Below are positions 33,428-43,160 of a stretch of DNA of 64,000 nt, one piece after another. Position 1 is the stretch's first letter. Every line of letters begins with the position of its first letter. The translations under genes were made by a program, and so were the position numbers. The stretch spans positions 248,001 to 312,000 of the forward strand of contig CAWESA010000001.1 of the NCBI GenBank assembly GCA_963811605.1, in the 5' to 3' direction. The DNA is from CAVQLX01 sp963811605 (GTDB lineage Bacteria; Desulfobacterota; Binatia; DP-6). The notes under the pieces are model-generated. The model saw only the letters and a program-made list of their open reading frames with translations, made no database searches and was not told where the DNA came from.

Positions 33428-33864
33428 CCGGCTTCCTCTTTCTCAGCATCACGCGCATGGAGGAGGTGGCGTTCGGGCTGCGCCGTCTGGGCGTGCCGTA
33501 CCTGGTCGGGTTCACGCTCACGCTGGCCTTCCGCCTCGTGCCCGTCTTCTTCGAGTCGGCGGTGACCATCGTGCAGGCGCAGCGCTGCCGCGGCCTCGAC
33601 CTGCGACGTGGCGGATGGCTCGCACGCCTGCGACGCTTCGCGCCCGTCATGGTCCCGGTGTTCATCGGCGCGCTCCGCCGCGCCGACCGCATGGCGATGG
33701 CGCTCGAGCTGCGCGGCTTCAACTCGGGACGTCCGCGGACGCGCTTTCCCCGTCCCGGCCCGGGTCTGCCCGACGCCGCCGCTCTGGTGCTGGTGGGATG
33801 CACCGTGATCCTCTATCTTTCGCTCTGGCGAACCGGGGCCGGTGGCCTCGGGAGTATTTCTTGA
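33397..33864 (+). pseudogene. Truncated ECF transporter T component (EcfT/CbiQ)
   Basis: A C-terminal part of EcfT. It carries RMEEVAFGLRRLGVPYLVGF, ALRFIP-like AFRLVPVFFESAV, the coupling-helix Ala-Arg-Gly equivalents AQRCRGLDL and AMALELRGFNS, and a final hydrophobic helix. The N-terminal ~80-100 residues with the first helices are missing, and no EcfA ATPase gene is present. It follows the S-component stump in a different frame, consistent with a deletion that removed the S tail, the ATPase genes and the EcfT head. A functional transporter cannot be made here. Confidence 0.65.
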
Positions 33865-33887
33865 CTCCCCCCGGACGGGCCCCTAGC

Positions 33888-35153
33888 ATGACGTACTTGC
33901 AGGCGACCAGCGGCAGGCGGCGGGTGGTGGTGACGGGAGTTGGGCTCATCACGCCGCTGGGGACGGGGACCGAGCGCAACTGGGAGAGGTTGGTTGCCGG
34001 CACCTCCGGCGTCCGCGCCATCTCGCGATTCGACGCCTCGTTCCTGTCCGCACGCGTCGCCGGCGAGGTTCCCGACTTCGAGCCCGAGCGCTTCATCGAG
34101 CGCAAGGAGCTCAAGAAGATGGACCTCTTCATCCAGTACGCCGTCGGCGCCGCGCAGATGGCGATCGAGGAGGCCGGCCTCGAGATTCCCCTGGTCCGGC
34201 CGGAGCGCACAGGCGTCATCGTCGGCGTCGGGATCGGCGGGCTCGAGAGCCTCGAGGCGGCGTACCATCACTTCGCGGCGCAGGACGTTCGCAAGGTGTC
34301 GCCCTTCTTCATCCCCAAGCTGATTCCCAACATGGCGCCGGGGCACATCGCGATGCGGATCGGCGCGCGCGGTCCGAATTACGCGACCACCAGCGCCTGC
34401 GCGTCGGGGGCGCACGCCATCGGCGACGCCGTCCTGCACATCCGCGATGGGCGCCAGGACGTCATGCTGGCGGGGGGTGCGGAAGCGCCCATCTGCCTGC
34501 TCGGCGTCGGCGGCTTCACCGCCATGCGCGCCCTGGCCACCGGGTTCAACGACGAGCCGACCCGCGCCAGCCGGCCGTTCGACCGCAGTCGCGAGGGGTT
34601 CGTCGTGGCCGAGGGGGCGGGCATGCTCGTCCTGGAGGCGCTCGAGCATGCACAGGCGCGGGGCGCGCCGATCCTCGGTGAAGTGGTCGGGTTCGGCGCC
34701 ACCTGCGACGCCTACCACATGACGCAGCCCGCGCCGGGCGGACAGGGCGCGGCCGAGTGCATGGCGCAGGCGCTCGCCGATGCCGCCGTCGGTGTCGAGG
34801 CGGTCGGCTACATCAACGCCCACGGCACCGGCACGCCGCACAACGACGAGGCGGAGACGTCGGCCATCAAGCGCGTCTTCGGCGAGTACGCCGCGCGGCT
34901 GCCCGTCAGCTCGACGAAGTCGATGACGGGTCACCTGCTGGGCGCGGCGGGAGCGGTCGAGGCGATCTACACGCTGCTCGCCGTCACGCGCGGCGTGGTC
35001 CCTCCCACCATCAACCTCGACGATCCCGATCCGGCCTGCGACCTGGACTACGTTCCGCATCGCGCGCGCCCGGCGGACATCGACGTCGCCCTCACCAACT
35101 CGTTCGGGTTCGGCGGCACGAACGTCTGCCTCGCGGTGCGCCGCTTCTCCTGA
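33888..35153 (+). CDS. fabF: Beta-ketoacyl-ACP synthase II
   Basis: Condensing enzyme of type II fatty acid synthesis that elongates acyl-ACP with malonyl-ACP. It has 421 residues. The thiolase-fold triad is complete: Cys171 in TTSACASGAHAIGDA, His312 in NAHGTGTPHND and His349 in SSTKSMTGHLLGAAG (with Lys344). VVVTGVGLITPLGTG at the start and NSFGFGGTNV at the end are diagnostic. No acpP or fabG is adjacent, so it may be a second FabF serving a secondary lipid pathway. The stop overlaps the ArsA-like gene start. Confidence 0.93.
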   Translation: MTYLQATSGRRRVVVTGVGLITPLGTGTERNWERLVAGTSGVRAISRFDASFLSARVAGEVPDFEPERFIERKELKKMDLFIQYAVGAAQMAIEEAGLEIPLVRPERTGVIVGVGIGGLESLEAAYHHFAAQDVRKVSPFFIPKLIPNMAPGHIAMRIGARGPNYATTSACASGAHAIGDAVLHIRDGRQDVMLAGGAEAPICLLGVGGFTAMRALATGFNDEPTRASRPFDRSREGFVVAEGAGMLVLEALEHAQARGAPILGEVVGFGATCDAYHMTQPAPGGQGAAECMAQALADAAVGVEAVGYINAHGTGTPHNDEAETSAIKRVFGEYAARLPVSSTKSMTGHLLGAAGAVEAIYTLLAVTRGVVPPTINLDDPDPACDLDYVPHRARPADIDVALTNSFGFGGTNVCLAVRRFS

Positions 35154-36127
35154 TGCCGGCCGGCCTCTCCGAGCGCCGGCTGCACATCGTGGTCGGCAAG
35201 GGTGGAGTGGGGAAGACGACCGTGGCCGCGTCGCTGGCGCTGCTGCTCGCCCGACGCGGGCGGCGCACGCTCGCGGTCGAGATGGACTCGACCGGCCGCC
35301 TGCCGACCCTGCTCGGCGCTCCCGGCCCGGCGCCGGCGCCGCACGCGGTGGCGCCGAACCTCCACGTGCTGTCGATCGACGGGCGCACCGCGCTGGAGGA
35401 GTACCTCGGCCTCATCATCCCGGTGAAGCGGCTGCTGCACACCGTGTTCTCGAGCCGCATCTATCAGTACTTCGTGGCCGCTGCGCCGGGCCTGAAGGAG
35501 CTGATGACGGTCGGGAAGATCTGGTACGAGGCCACCAAACGCACGGGCGGACGTCCCGAGTGGGACGCCATCGTCGTCGACGCGCCCGCGACGGGACATA
35601 GCCTCCAGTACCTCCGCATGCCGCAGGCGGCTCGCGACACGTTCGGCACCGGGCTGGTGCAGCGGGAGGCGTCGAAGATCGTCGACCTGCTCCAGGACGC
35701 GTCCGCCACCGCGGTGCACGTGGTCACGCTGGCGGAGGAGATGCCGGTGGCCGAGACGCTCGAGACGTGCGCCCAGCTCAAGGATCCCCTGCGCATGCCG
35801 CTCGGATGGGTGGTGGTGAACCGGCTGCACCACCGTCGCTTCGCGCCCGAGACGCTGCACGCCATCGAGGCGGCGGCCGCCGCGCGCCCGACCGACCGCG
35901 GCCTGCTCACCTGCGTCGCCGAGCGGGCAACCGAGGAGAGCGGCTGGACCACGATCAACCAGGCGAACCTGCAGCGCCTGCGCGCCGGCGTCGGCGGCGC
36001 GCCGCTCGTCGAGCTGCCGCTCCTCTTCGTCGAGGAGTTCGGCGCCGACGAGCTGGCGCGGCTCTCGGACGTGCTCGAAGCGGCCGTCGGCGCGCGCCCC
36101 ACGGCGGCGGCGGGGCGGCGGTCGTGA
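35153..36127 (+). CDS. ArsA/GET3-family ATPase, first of a tandem pair
   Basis: A 324-residue P-loop ATPase of the ArsA/Get3 (SIMIBI) family. Walker A with the deviant lysine is HIVVGKGGVGKTTVAASLAL, switch I is around VEMDSTGRLPTL, and switch II is DAIVVDAPATGHSLQYL. No arsenite-binding Cys cluster and no arsB nearby make arsenic export unlikely. Bacterial relatives in this group are of unknown role, possibly in membrane-protein handling. The start overlaps the fabF stop (TGATG), and the stop overlaps a second member of the same family, suggesting a heterodimer. Confidence 0.88.
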   Translation: MPAGLSERRLHIVVGKGGVGKTTVAASLALLLARRGRRTLAVEMDSTGRLPTLLGAPGPAPAPHAVAPNLHVLSIDGRTALEEYLGLIIPVKRLLHTVFSSRIYQYFVAAAPGLKELMTVGKIWYEATKRTGGRPEWDAIVVDAPATGHSLQYLRMPQAARDTFGTGLVQREASKIVDLLQDASATAVHVVTLAEEMPVAETLETCAQLKDPLRMPLGWVVVNRLHHRRFAPETLHAIEAAAAARPTDRGLLTCVAERATEESGWTTINQANLQRLRAGVGGAPLVELPLLFVEEFGADELARLSDVLEAAVGARPTAAAGRRS

Positions 36128-37302
36128 CCCTGCGCGACGTCGTCGCCGGCCACCGCATCGTGGTGTCGGCCGGCAGCGGCGGGGTGGGGAAGACCACCGT
36201 GGCGGCGTCGCTGGCGCTCTGGGGCGCGCTCCAGGGACGGCGCACCGTCGTCATGACGATCGATCCGGCGCGCCGGCTGGCGTCGTCGCTCGGACTCGAA
36301 GCCCTCGGAAGCACGCCGCACGAGATTCCCCGCACGCTGTTCGAGTCGCAGGGCCTGGCACCCACGGGCGTCCTGGCGGCGATGATGCTCGACCAGAAGG
36401 GCGCGTGGGACGCGCTGGTCGAGCGCCACGCTCCGCCCGAGGCCCGCCAGCGCATCCTCGACAATCCCTTCTACCAGCATCTCTCCCAGACCTTCGCCGG
36501 CTCGCAGGAGTACATGGCGATCGAGCAGCTCTGCGTGCTGGCCGAGAGCGGACAGTACGACCTCATCGTGGTGGACACGCCGCCCACCCGGCACGCGCTC
36601 GACTTCCTCGAAGCGCCGCAGCGGCTGGGGGATTTCCTCGACAAGAGCGTCATCAAGTGGTTCGTGCGCCCGTACTTCAACGCCGGCTGGTCGGCCATCC
36701 GGGCGGTAAATCGCAGCGTCGGGTTCGTCCTGCGGCGCATCGAGCAGGCGACCGGCGTCTCGGCGCTGGCCGAGATCTCCGACTTCTTCACCAGCATGAG
36801 CGGACTGTTCGACAACTTCCAGGCGCGTATCGACAAGGCGTACGACGTGCTGCGGGGACCGGGCACCGCCTTCGTGGTGGTGTCGAGCCCGGAGGAGCAG
36901 GTTCTGGAAGACGCCGAGTACCTGTCGACCAAGATGGGCGAGCTCGGCATGCCGCTGAAGGGCGTGGTCCTGAATCGCGTGCATGACGAGTTCCGTCCGT
37001 CCGGGCGCGGGCGCGCCAAGCGTCGCGCCGAGCTCGGGCCCGAGGACCTCGACGAGGTGTCGGCGCTGGTCGAGGCGGCGCTGGGTGGCCGCGCGCCCGA
37101 GGCGCGCGAGCTGGCCACCAACTTCGCCGACTACCAGGCGCTGGCGCGCGGCGAGTCGTTGCGCATCGAGCAGTTCCGGGCGGGACTGCCGCGGCGGGTG
37201 CCGATGGTGCTGGTGCCCAACTTCGCGCGCGACGTCCACGACCTGGCGGCGCTGGCCGCCATGCACGCGCATCTGTTCGGTCCCGAGCGTGCGGCCGCCT
37301 GA
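36124..37302 (+). CDS. ArsA/GET3-family ATPase, second of a tandem pair
   Basis: A 392-residue paralogue with Walker A VVSAGSGGVGKTTVAASLAL, switch I IDPARRLASSLG (close to the Get3 MTIDPA motif), and switch II LIVVDTPPTRHALDFLEAP. A central helical insertion (residues ~150-260: RLGDFLDKSVIKWFVRPY and on) is of the type that builds a client-binding groove in Get3. GTG 36124 overlaps the first copy's stop. The two proteins share the P-loop but differ in the client region, as expected of asymmetric partners. The substrate is unknown. Confidence 0.88.
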   Translation: MTLRDVVAGHRIVVSAGSGGVGKTTVAASLALWGALQGRRTVVMTIDPARRLASSLGLEALGSTPHEIPRTLFESQGLAPTGVLAAMMLDQKGAWDALVERHAPPEARQRILDNPFYQHLSQTFAGSQEYMAIEQLCVLAESGQYDLIVVDTPPTRHALDFLEAPQRLGDFLDKSVIKWFVRPYFNAGWSAIRAVNRSVGFVLRRIEQATGVSALAEISDFFTSMSGLFDNFQARIDKAYDVLRGPGTAFVVVSSPEEQVLEDAEYLSTKMGELGMPLKGVVLNRVHDEFRPSGRGRAKRRAELGPEDLDEVSALVEAALGGRAPEARELATNFADYQALARGESLRIEQFRAGLPRRVPMVLVPNFARDVHDLAALAAMHAHLFGPERAAA

Positions 37303-37357
37303 CGCCGTACGCCGCGCCGTGCCTTGACGGCGGGGGAGAACGGGACGATGGGGGCGC

Positions 37358-40330
37358 ATGACGCGCTCGACCCTGATGGCGGGAGCGCTGCTCGCGCTGA
37401 CCACCCCGGCCTTCGCGCTCTGCACGGCAAACGTCGGCGGCTCGCCGCGGAGCTGCTCGACGCGGACCCCGGCGCGGCCGCGCTACCGCGTCACGCGCGA
37501 CGGCTACGGCGTCCCGCACATCAAGGCGCGCGGGCTCTACGACGTGGGCTTTGCGACCGGCATCGCCCAGGCCGAGGATCGGCTCTTCCAGATGGAGTTC
37601 GTGCGCAAGTCGGCGACCGGCAACCTGGCCGAGATCGCCGGCCGCGACCAGCTGGGCTCCGACGAGGATACGCGCCGCCAGTTCTACACCGAGGAAGAAC
37701 GGGCCTACCTCTTCTCCACCCTGTCGTGCGACGTCCAGACGCTGGTGCGCGGCTTCGTCGACGGCATCAACGCCCATCTGGCGACGATCTACGCCGATCC
37801 CGCGCTGGCGCGCGTCCCGCACGAGTTCTTCTTCCTGCCGACGGTGATCCGCATCCAGGGTAACGGCACCATCCCGAGCGGCGTACGCTACACCGTCGAG
37901 ACGATCGGGGGCCGCGAGGTGTTCCGGCCCGATGCCTGGCGCACCACCGACGTGCTCGCCATCGGTGCGCTCCTCGCCGGTCGGTTCGGAAGCGGCGGCG
38001 GTCGCCAGCTCCAGCAGGCGGCGCTGCTCCGCTATCTCACCGAGCGTTTCACGCGCAGCGGCGCGCCGCCCGGCCAGACGCCCGCCGAGGCGGCCGCCGA
38101 CGTCTTCGAGGACGTGCGCTGGCTGAACGATCCGAAGGCGCCCACGACGATCCCGAGGACCGGCGCCGTGAATCCGGTCAAGGGCGGACACACGCCCGAG
38201 CCGCTGGCCAGCGCGCGGCCCGCGCGCCTGCCGGAGCTCCTGCGCACCTGGCTGACACCTACCGCGGCGGTCGGCGCCGACGATCCCGCCGCCCGGCAGC
38301 ACGCGTTCGTGCAGGGACTCGAGCGCCGCACGATCCTGCGTGGGCTGGCGGCCGCCGATCGCATGGAGCGGCACGCGCGCGACCTGAACCGCCGCTTCGG
38401 GGTGTTCGTGACGTCGGGCAGCAACGCGTGGGTGGTGGCGCCCGAGCGAAGCGCGAACGGGCATGCGCTGCTCTGGGGCGGCCCGCAGGAAGGGTTCGAC
38501 AACCCGAACATCGACTGGGAGGCATACGTCCTGTCGCCGCACCTCAAGGCGGGCGGGATGATGATCGCGGGCGTGCCCGGCGTGCTCATCGGCCAGACGC
38601 TGCGCTTCGCGTACACCACGACGTCGGGCGAGATCGACAACTCGACGCTCTACGTCGAGACCCTGCAGGCGCCGGCCTTCCCGGAGCCGCAGAGCGACAG
38701 CGCGTCGTACGCGTTCCTGCTCGACGGCGCCTACCACCCGATGGATCGCCGCACGGAGGTCTTCCACTTCGCCGGTGAGGACTCGTCGAAGATGCCGGCG
38801 TTCGCACCCGCCGGCCCGGCGCTGGGAGCCGGACCCCTGGCGTACAACGTCTTCCGCGTGAACGACTGCGACCCGGCGCACTTCCACGGCTACGTGCTGG
38901 AGTTCGACCTCGCGGCATCGCCGCCGCGGGCGTTCAGCTACAAGACGGCCTACTGGAAGAACGAGCAGTCGACCATCCAGGGTTTCCTCGGCTTCCAGCA
39001 GGCGGGCTCGTTCGACGACTTCGCGGCGGCGGTCGACCAGGTGGTGTCGCTGCACAACTTCTTCTTCGCCGATCGCCGCGGCAACATCGCCTACTGGAGC
39101 GCGGGCTCGCGTCCCGCCTTCCCGGCGGGCTTCGACGACCGGCTTCCCGCCGACGGCACCGGCAGCCAGGAGTGGGGCGTCCATCCCGACGGCCAGCGCT
39201 ACGTCCCCTTCAGCCGCTCGCTCGTGTCGACCAACCCGACCCAGGGCTGGCTCACCAACTGGAACACCAAGCCGGCGGACCGGCCGTACGTCCAGGAGGG
39301 AAACAGCCACGACGAGCACTGGGGCGAGATCTATCGCTCGCAGCGCATCGCCATGCTCCTCGCCAGCAACGCCTCCATGAACCTGCAGGACGTGCAGGCG
39401 ATCCAGCGCGACGTCGGATCGATGGACGGCAGCACCGACACGGTGCGCGCCGCGGCGCCGTACCTGATCCCGGTGATCCGGCGCGCATACGATGCGCTGG
39501 TGGCGGCCGGCAGCCCGCTGGTCGATCCGGCGACGCATCCGACGCTCGCCACCGCGGTCGACACGCTCGACGAGTGGAACGCCTTCCTCGCCGACCCGTC
39601 GAAGATCCTGGCCGGCGGCCACTTCGATCCGGCCTACAGCCCGTCCCGCGGACAGGCCGGCATGTCGATCTTCTTCCAGTGGTGGTACGCGCTCAAGCGC
39701 GATCTCTGGGGTGGCGGCGCGGGCGGGAGCGCGGCCGGGGCCTTCGTCGGCGGCGTGAACTTCTCCGACCGTGGCATCGACGGGCGCGACTACCTGGGCG
39801 AGACGACCTACAACATGTTCCTGCACGTGATCGATCCCGCCGGCTCGGGCGTGCCGCAGCGCTTCCGCGGCGACTACTTCGGCGGTCATCCCGACGAGCT
39901 GGTGGTGCAGGGCCTGAACGAGGCGATCGCGTTGCTCTCCGGCACGGGGCCGCTGCCCGAGCTCGGCTTCGGGCGCTGCGACGGCAGCCGCGCCGACACG
40001 CCGGGCTTCGGCACGCCCGATCCGCGCTCGTGGGGCTGGCAGCCGCCTCCGGGCCTCGACTTCGACTGCCTGGACAACTTCGCCGACCCGTTGCTGGCGC
40101 TCGGGACGCAGCCCACCAGCTTCGGCCGTGCCCCGGAGGAGAACCGCAGCACCTACATGCAGGCGCTCGACGTCGGCCCCAAGGCCGTCGTCGGCGCGAA
40201 CGTGATGCCTCCCGGACAGTCCGGCTACATCCGGCACCTCCCCGACGGGCAGGGGGTGGCCGATCCCCACATGGGCGACCAGGCAGATCTCTTCCGCACG
40301 TATACGTACAAGCCGATGCAGCTGCGCTGA
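37358..40330 (+). CDS. Penicillin acylase family amidohydrolase (Ntn hydrolase)
   Basis: A 990-residue exported precursor. A signal peptide covers residues 1-20. The alpha chain contains YRVTRDGYGVPHIKARGL and GIAQAEDRLFQMEFVR, diagnostic of the S45 family. A spacer is removed on autoproteolysis, and the beta chain begins at Ser355 (TSG-SNAWVVAP), the catalytic nucleophile after cleavage at Gly-Ser. Later family motifs are GFDNPNIDWEAYV, YTTTSGEIDNSTLYVET and the C-terminal GGHPDELVVQ. Members hydrolyse beta-lactam or N-acyl-homoserine-lactone amides; quorum quenching is possible. It is longer than typical acylases (~780-850) because of extra linker regions. Confidence 0.87.
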   Translation: MTRSTLMAGALLALTTPAFALCTANVGGSPRSCSTRTPARPRYRVTRDGYGVPHIKARGLYDVGFATGIAQAEDRLFQMEFVRKSATGNLAEIAGRDQLGSDEDTRRQFYTEEERAYLFSTLSCDVQTLVRGFVDGINAHLATIYADPALARVPHEFFFLPTVIRIQGNGTIPSGVRYTVETIGGREVFRPDAWRTTDVLAIGALLAGRFGSGGGRQLQQAALLRYLTERFTRSGAPPGQTPAEAAADVFEDVRWLNDPKAPTTIPRTGAVNPVKGGHTPEPLASARPARLPELLRTWLTPTAAVGADDPAARQHAFVQGLERRTILRGLAAADRMERHARDLNRRFGVFVTSGSNAWVVAPERSANGHALLWGGPQEGFDNPNIDWEAYVLSPHLKAGGMMIAGVPGVLIGQTLRFAYTTTSGEIDNSTLYVETLQAPAFPEPQSDSASYAFLLDGAYHPMDRRTEVFHFAGEDSSKMPAFAPAGPALGAGPLAYNVFRVNDCDPAHFHGYVLEFDLAASPPRAFSYKTAYWKNEQSTIQGFLGFQQAGSFDDFAAAVDQVVSLHNFFFADRRGNIAYWSAGSRPAFPAGFDDRLPADGTGSQEWGVHPDGQRYVPFSRSLVSTNPTQGWLTNWNTKPADRPYVQEGNSHDEHWGEIYRSQRIAMLLASNASMNLQDVQAIQRDVGSMDGSTDTVRAAAPYLIPVIRRAYDALVAAGSPLVDPATHPTLATAVDTLDEWNAFLADPSKILAGGHFDPAYSPSRGQAGMSIFFQWWYALKRDLWGGGAGGSAAGAFVGGVNFSDRGIDGRDYLGETTYNMFLHVIDPAGSGVPQRFRGDYFGGHPDELVVQGLNEAIALLSGTGPLPELGFGRCDGSRADTPGFGTPDPRSWGWQPPPGLDFDCLDNFADPLLALGTQPTSFGRAPEENRSTYMQALDVGPKAVVGANVMPPGQSGYIRHLPDGQGVADPHMGDQADLFRTYTYKPMQLR

Positions 40331-40375
40331 CCTGCCCGAAGGTCGGGGCTGGCAGCCCGGCCGCAGTCTGGCACC

Positions 40376-41253
40376 ATGGGGGCGATGAGCGGTGTCCGGA
40401 TCGCGCTGCTGGTCGCCGGTGTGCTCGGAGCGGCGACCCCCCTGGCGGCGCAGTCGCAGCCCGAGCTGCAGCGCTACGGTGTCCTCGGTGTGGAGTCGGT
40501 GCGGATCGGGCCGGACACACGCGTGCAGCCGGGTGCCGTCGGCGCCACGGCCGGCAGCGTCCGTCTTGCGGCCCGCGCCGCGGTTCCCGGCAGCGTGGTC
40601 GCCGACTCGGTGCGCGTGGCGAAGAGCACGCGGGTCGGCCGTCTCTTCTGCCGTCTCGTCGCGGGAGGCCCGTTCGGTCCGGGCGTCGTCGGCGGCCCGA
40701 CCGTGAACGGATCCCCCGTGCCGGCCTGCCGCGAGCTCGCGGTCCCGGTGGTCGACCCGGCGCTGCTGGCCCCCGTGGCGGTCGCGCCCGGGCCGGACGA
40801 CCTGGTGATCCCTGCGCGCACGGGCTCGGCGCCCGTTGCCGCGGGCGCGTTCGGCGCCGTGACGGTGGGGCGGGGCGCGCTGCTGCAGCTGGCGGGCGGG
40901 ACCTACCAGATGCGCGCGATCCGCCTCGCCCGGGGCGCGCGGCTGGTGTGTCTCGAGGACTGCCGCCTCGGCGTCGCGGAGAGCGTGCGCCTGGCGCGAC
41001 GGGCCCAGCTCGGCGCCGCCAAGCGGCTCGTGCGGGCGAACCGGGTGCGGGTGGACATCGCCGGCGCAGGCGACGAGCCGTTCGCGTTCCGCACCGCCTC
41101 GAAGGCGATCGTGGCCGGGACGATCTTCGCCCCCACCGGCGCACTCCTGCTCGGATCCGGTGGCGACTTCCGCGGCGCGTTCGTCGGCCGCTCGGTCACG
41201 CTGCGCCCCCGTGCCCGCGTGCGCGAGGACAGCGCCTTCCCTCTCCCCGGCCG

Positions 41254-41257
<4 letters not shown>
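40376..41257 (+). CDS. Hypothetical secreted beta-repeat protein
   Basis: A 293-residue protein with a signal peptide ending near PLAAQSQ. The body is short recurring strand-turn units (SVRIGPDTRV, SVRLAARAAVPG, SVRVAKSTRVG, AIRLARGARLVC, SVRLARRAQLG), a pattern like bactofilin-type or beta-helix proteins. Cys residues occur in pairs (FCRLV, PACREL, VCLEDC). No known family is recognised. The stop codon shares the palindrome CTAG with the stop of the opposing acyl-CoA dehydrogenase gene, so no spacer separates them. Confidence 0.75.
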
Positions 41258-42432
<1,175 letters not shown>

Positions 42433-42479
42433 GGGGCGGGTTCTACACGAGGTTGCGTGTCGCGACGACCGAGCGGGAA

Positions 42480-42919
42480 TCAGGCGCGCGCGAGCGTGAA
42501 GTGGACGGTCTGGCCGCCGGCGTCCGCGCTCTCGTGCCGGGCGATCGCGACCCGCTCTCCGAAGTACTCCACGCAGCCGCGCAGCAGACCCTCGGCGAGA
42601 TCGCCGAGCCGCCGCGGCGAGCGATAGACGACTTCGAGCCGATCGACCCCGTGCGTCGTGCACTCGACACGGGGAATCTCCGCGTCCGGGTGGAGCTTGC
42701 GGAGCTCGTCGTGGATCGCGGCCTGGACGCCGGCGATGAACGGCAGGGCCGAGTGCGCGCCGACCAGGAATCCGGGTAGAGCGCCGCCAGGCGGTGGAAC
42801 AGGCGAGCGCCGTAGGCGCGCAGGAGCTCCGTGCCGTCGCGGTCGGTCAGGTGTGCCAGCTGCACCGCCAGGCCGAGCAGCTCCTCGTGCGCATAGGCGG
42901 CGCTCGTGCAACTCGCCCG
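42480..42919 (-). pseudogene. Frameshifted heme NO-binding (HNOB) domain gene
   Basis: Two out-of-frame parts together read as an HNOB (H-NOX-type) domain: YAHEELLGLAVQLAHL through RLFHRLAALYPD, and, one frame off, FLVGAHSALPFIAGVQAAIH, DELRKLHPDAEIPRVE, VVYRSPRRLGDLAEGLLRG and a closing TVHFTLARA. Insertion of a single T at about 42769-42770 (a TTT read as TT on the minus strand) would join LYPD to FLVG exactly. The N-terminal part that should carry the heme-ligating His is not recognisable upstream, so the gene is also 5'-truncated. The region 42920-43160 between it and the next gene holds nothing recognisable. Confidence 0.6.
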
Positions 42920-43160
42920 CACGGCCGACGAAGTGGCCGCCGGCAGCGGCGGCAGGCGCTGACATCGCGGCGCGGCCGGATCGCAGACGACCGGGTCGCT
43001 GTCCAGGATCGCGCGCACGCTCCGACCCGTCCGCGGATCGCCGCCGTCGTCCCGCGCGCACGGATCCCGTGACACGGACCGGGGCGGCTCGGCGTCGTCT
43101 CGAGCGGTCCACCGGCACGGTCACGGGGAGGCGCCATGAAGAGCTCCTGGCTGGCGACGC

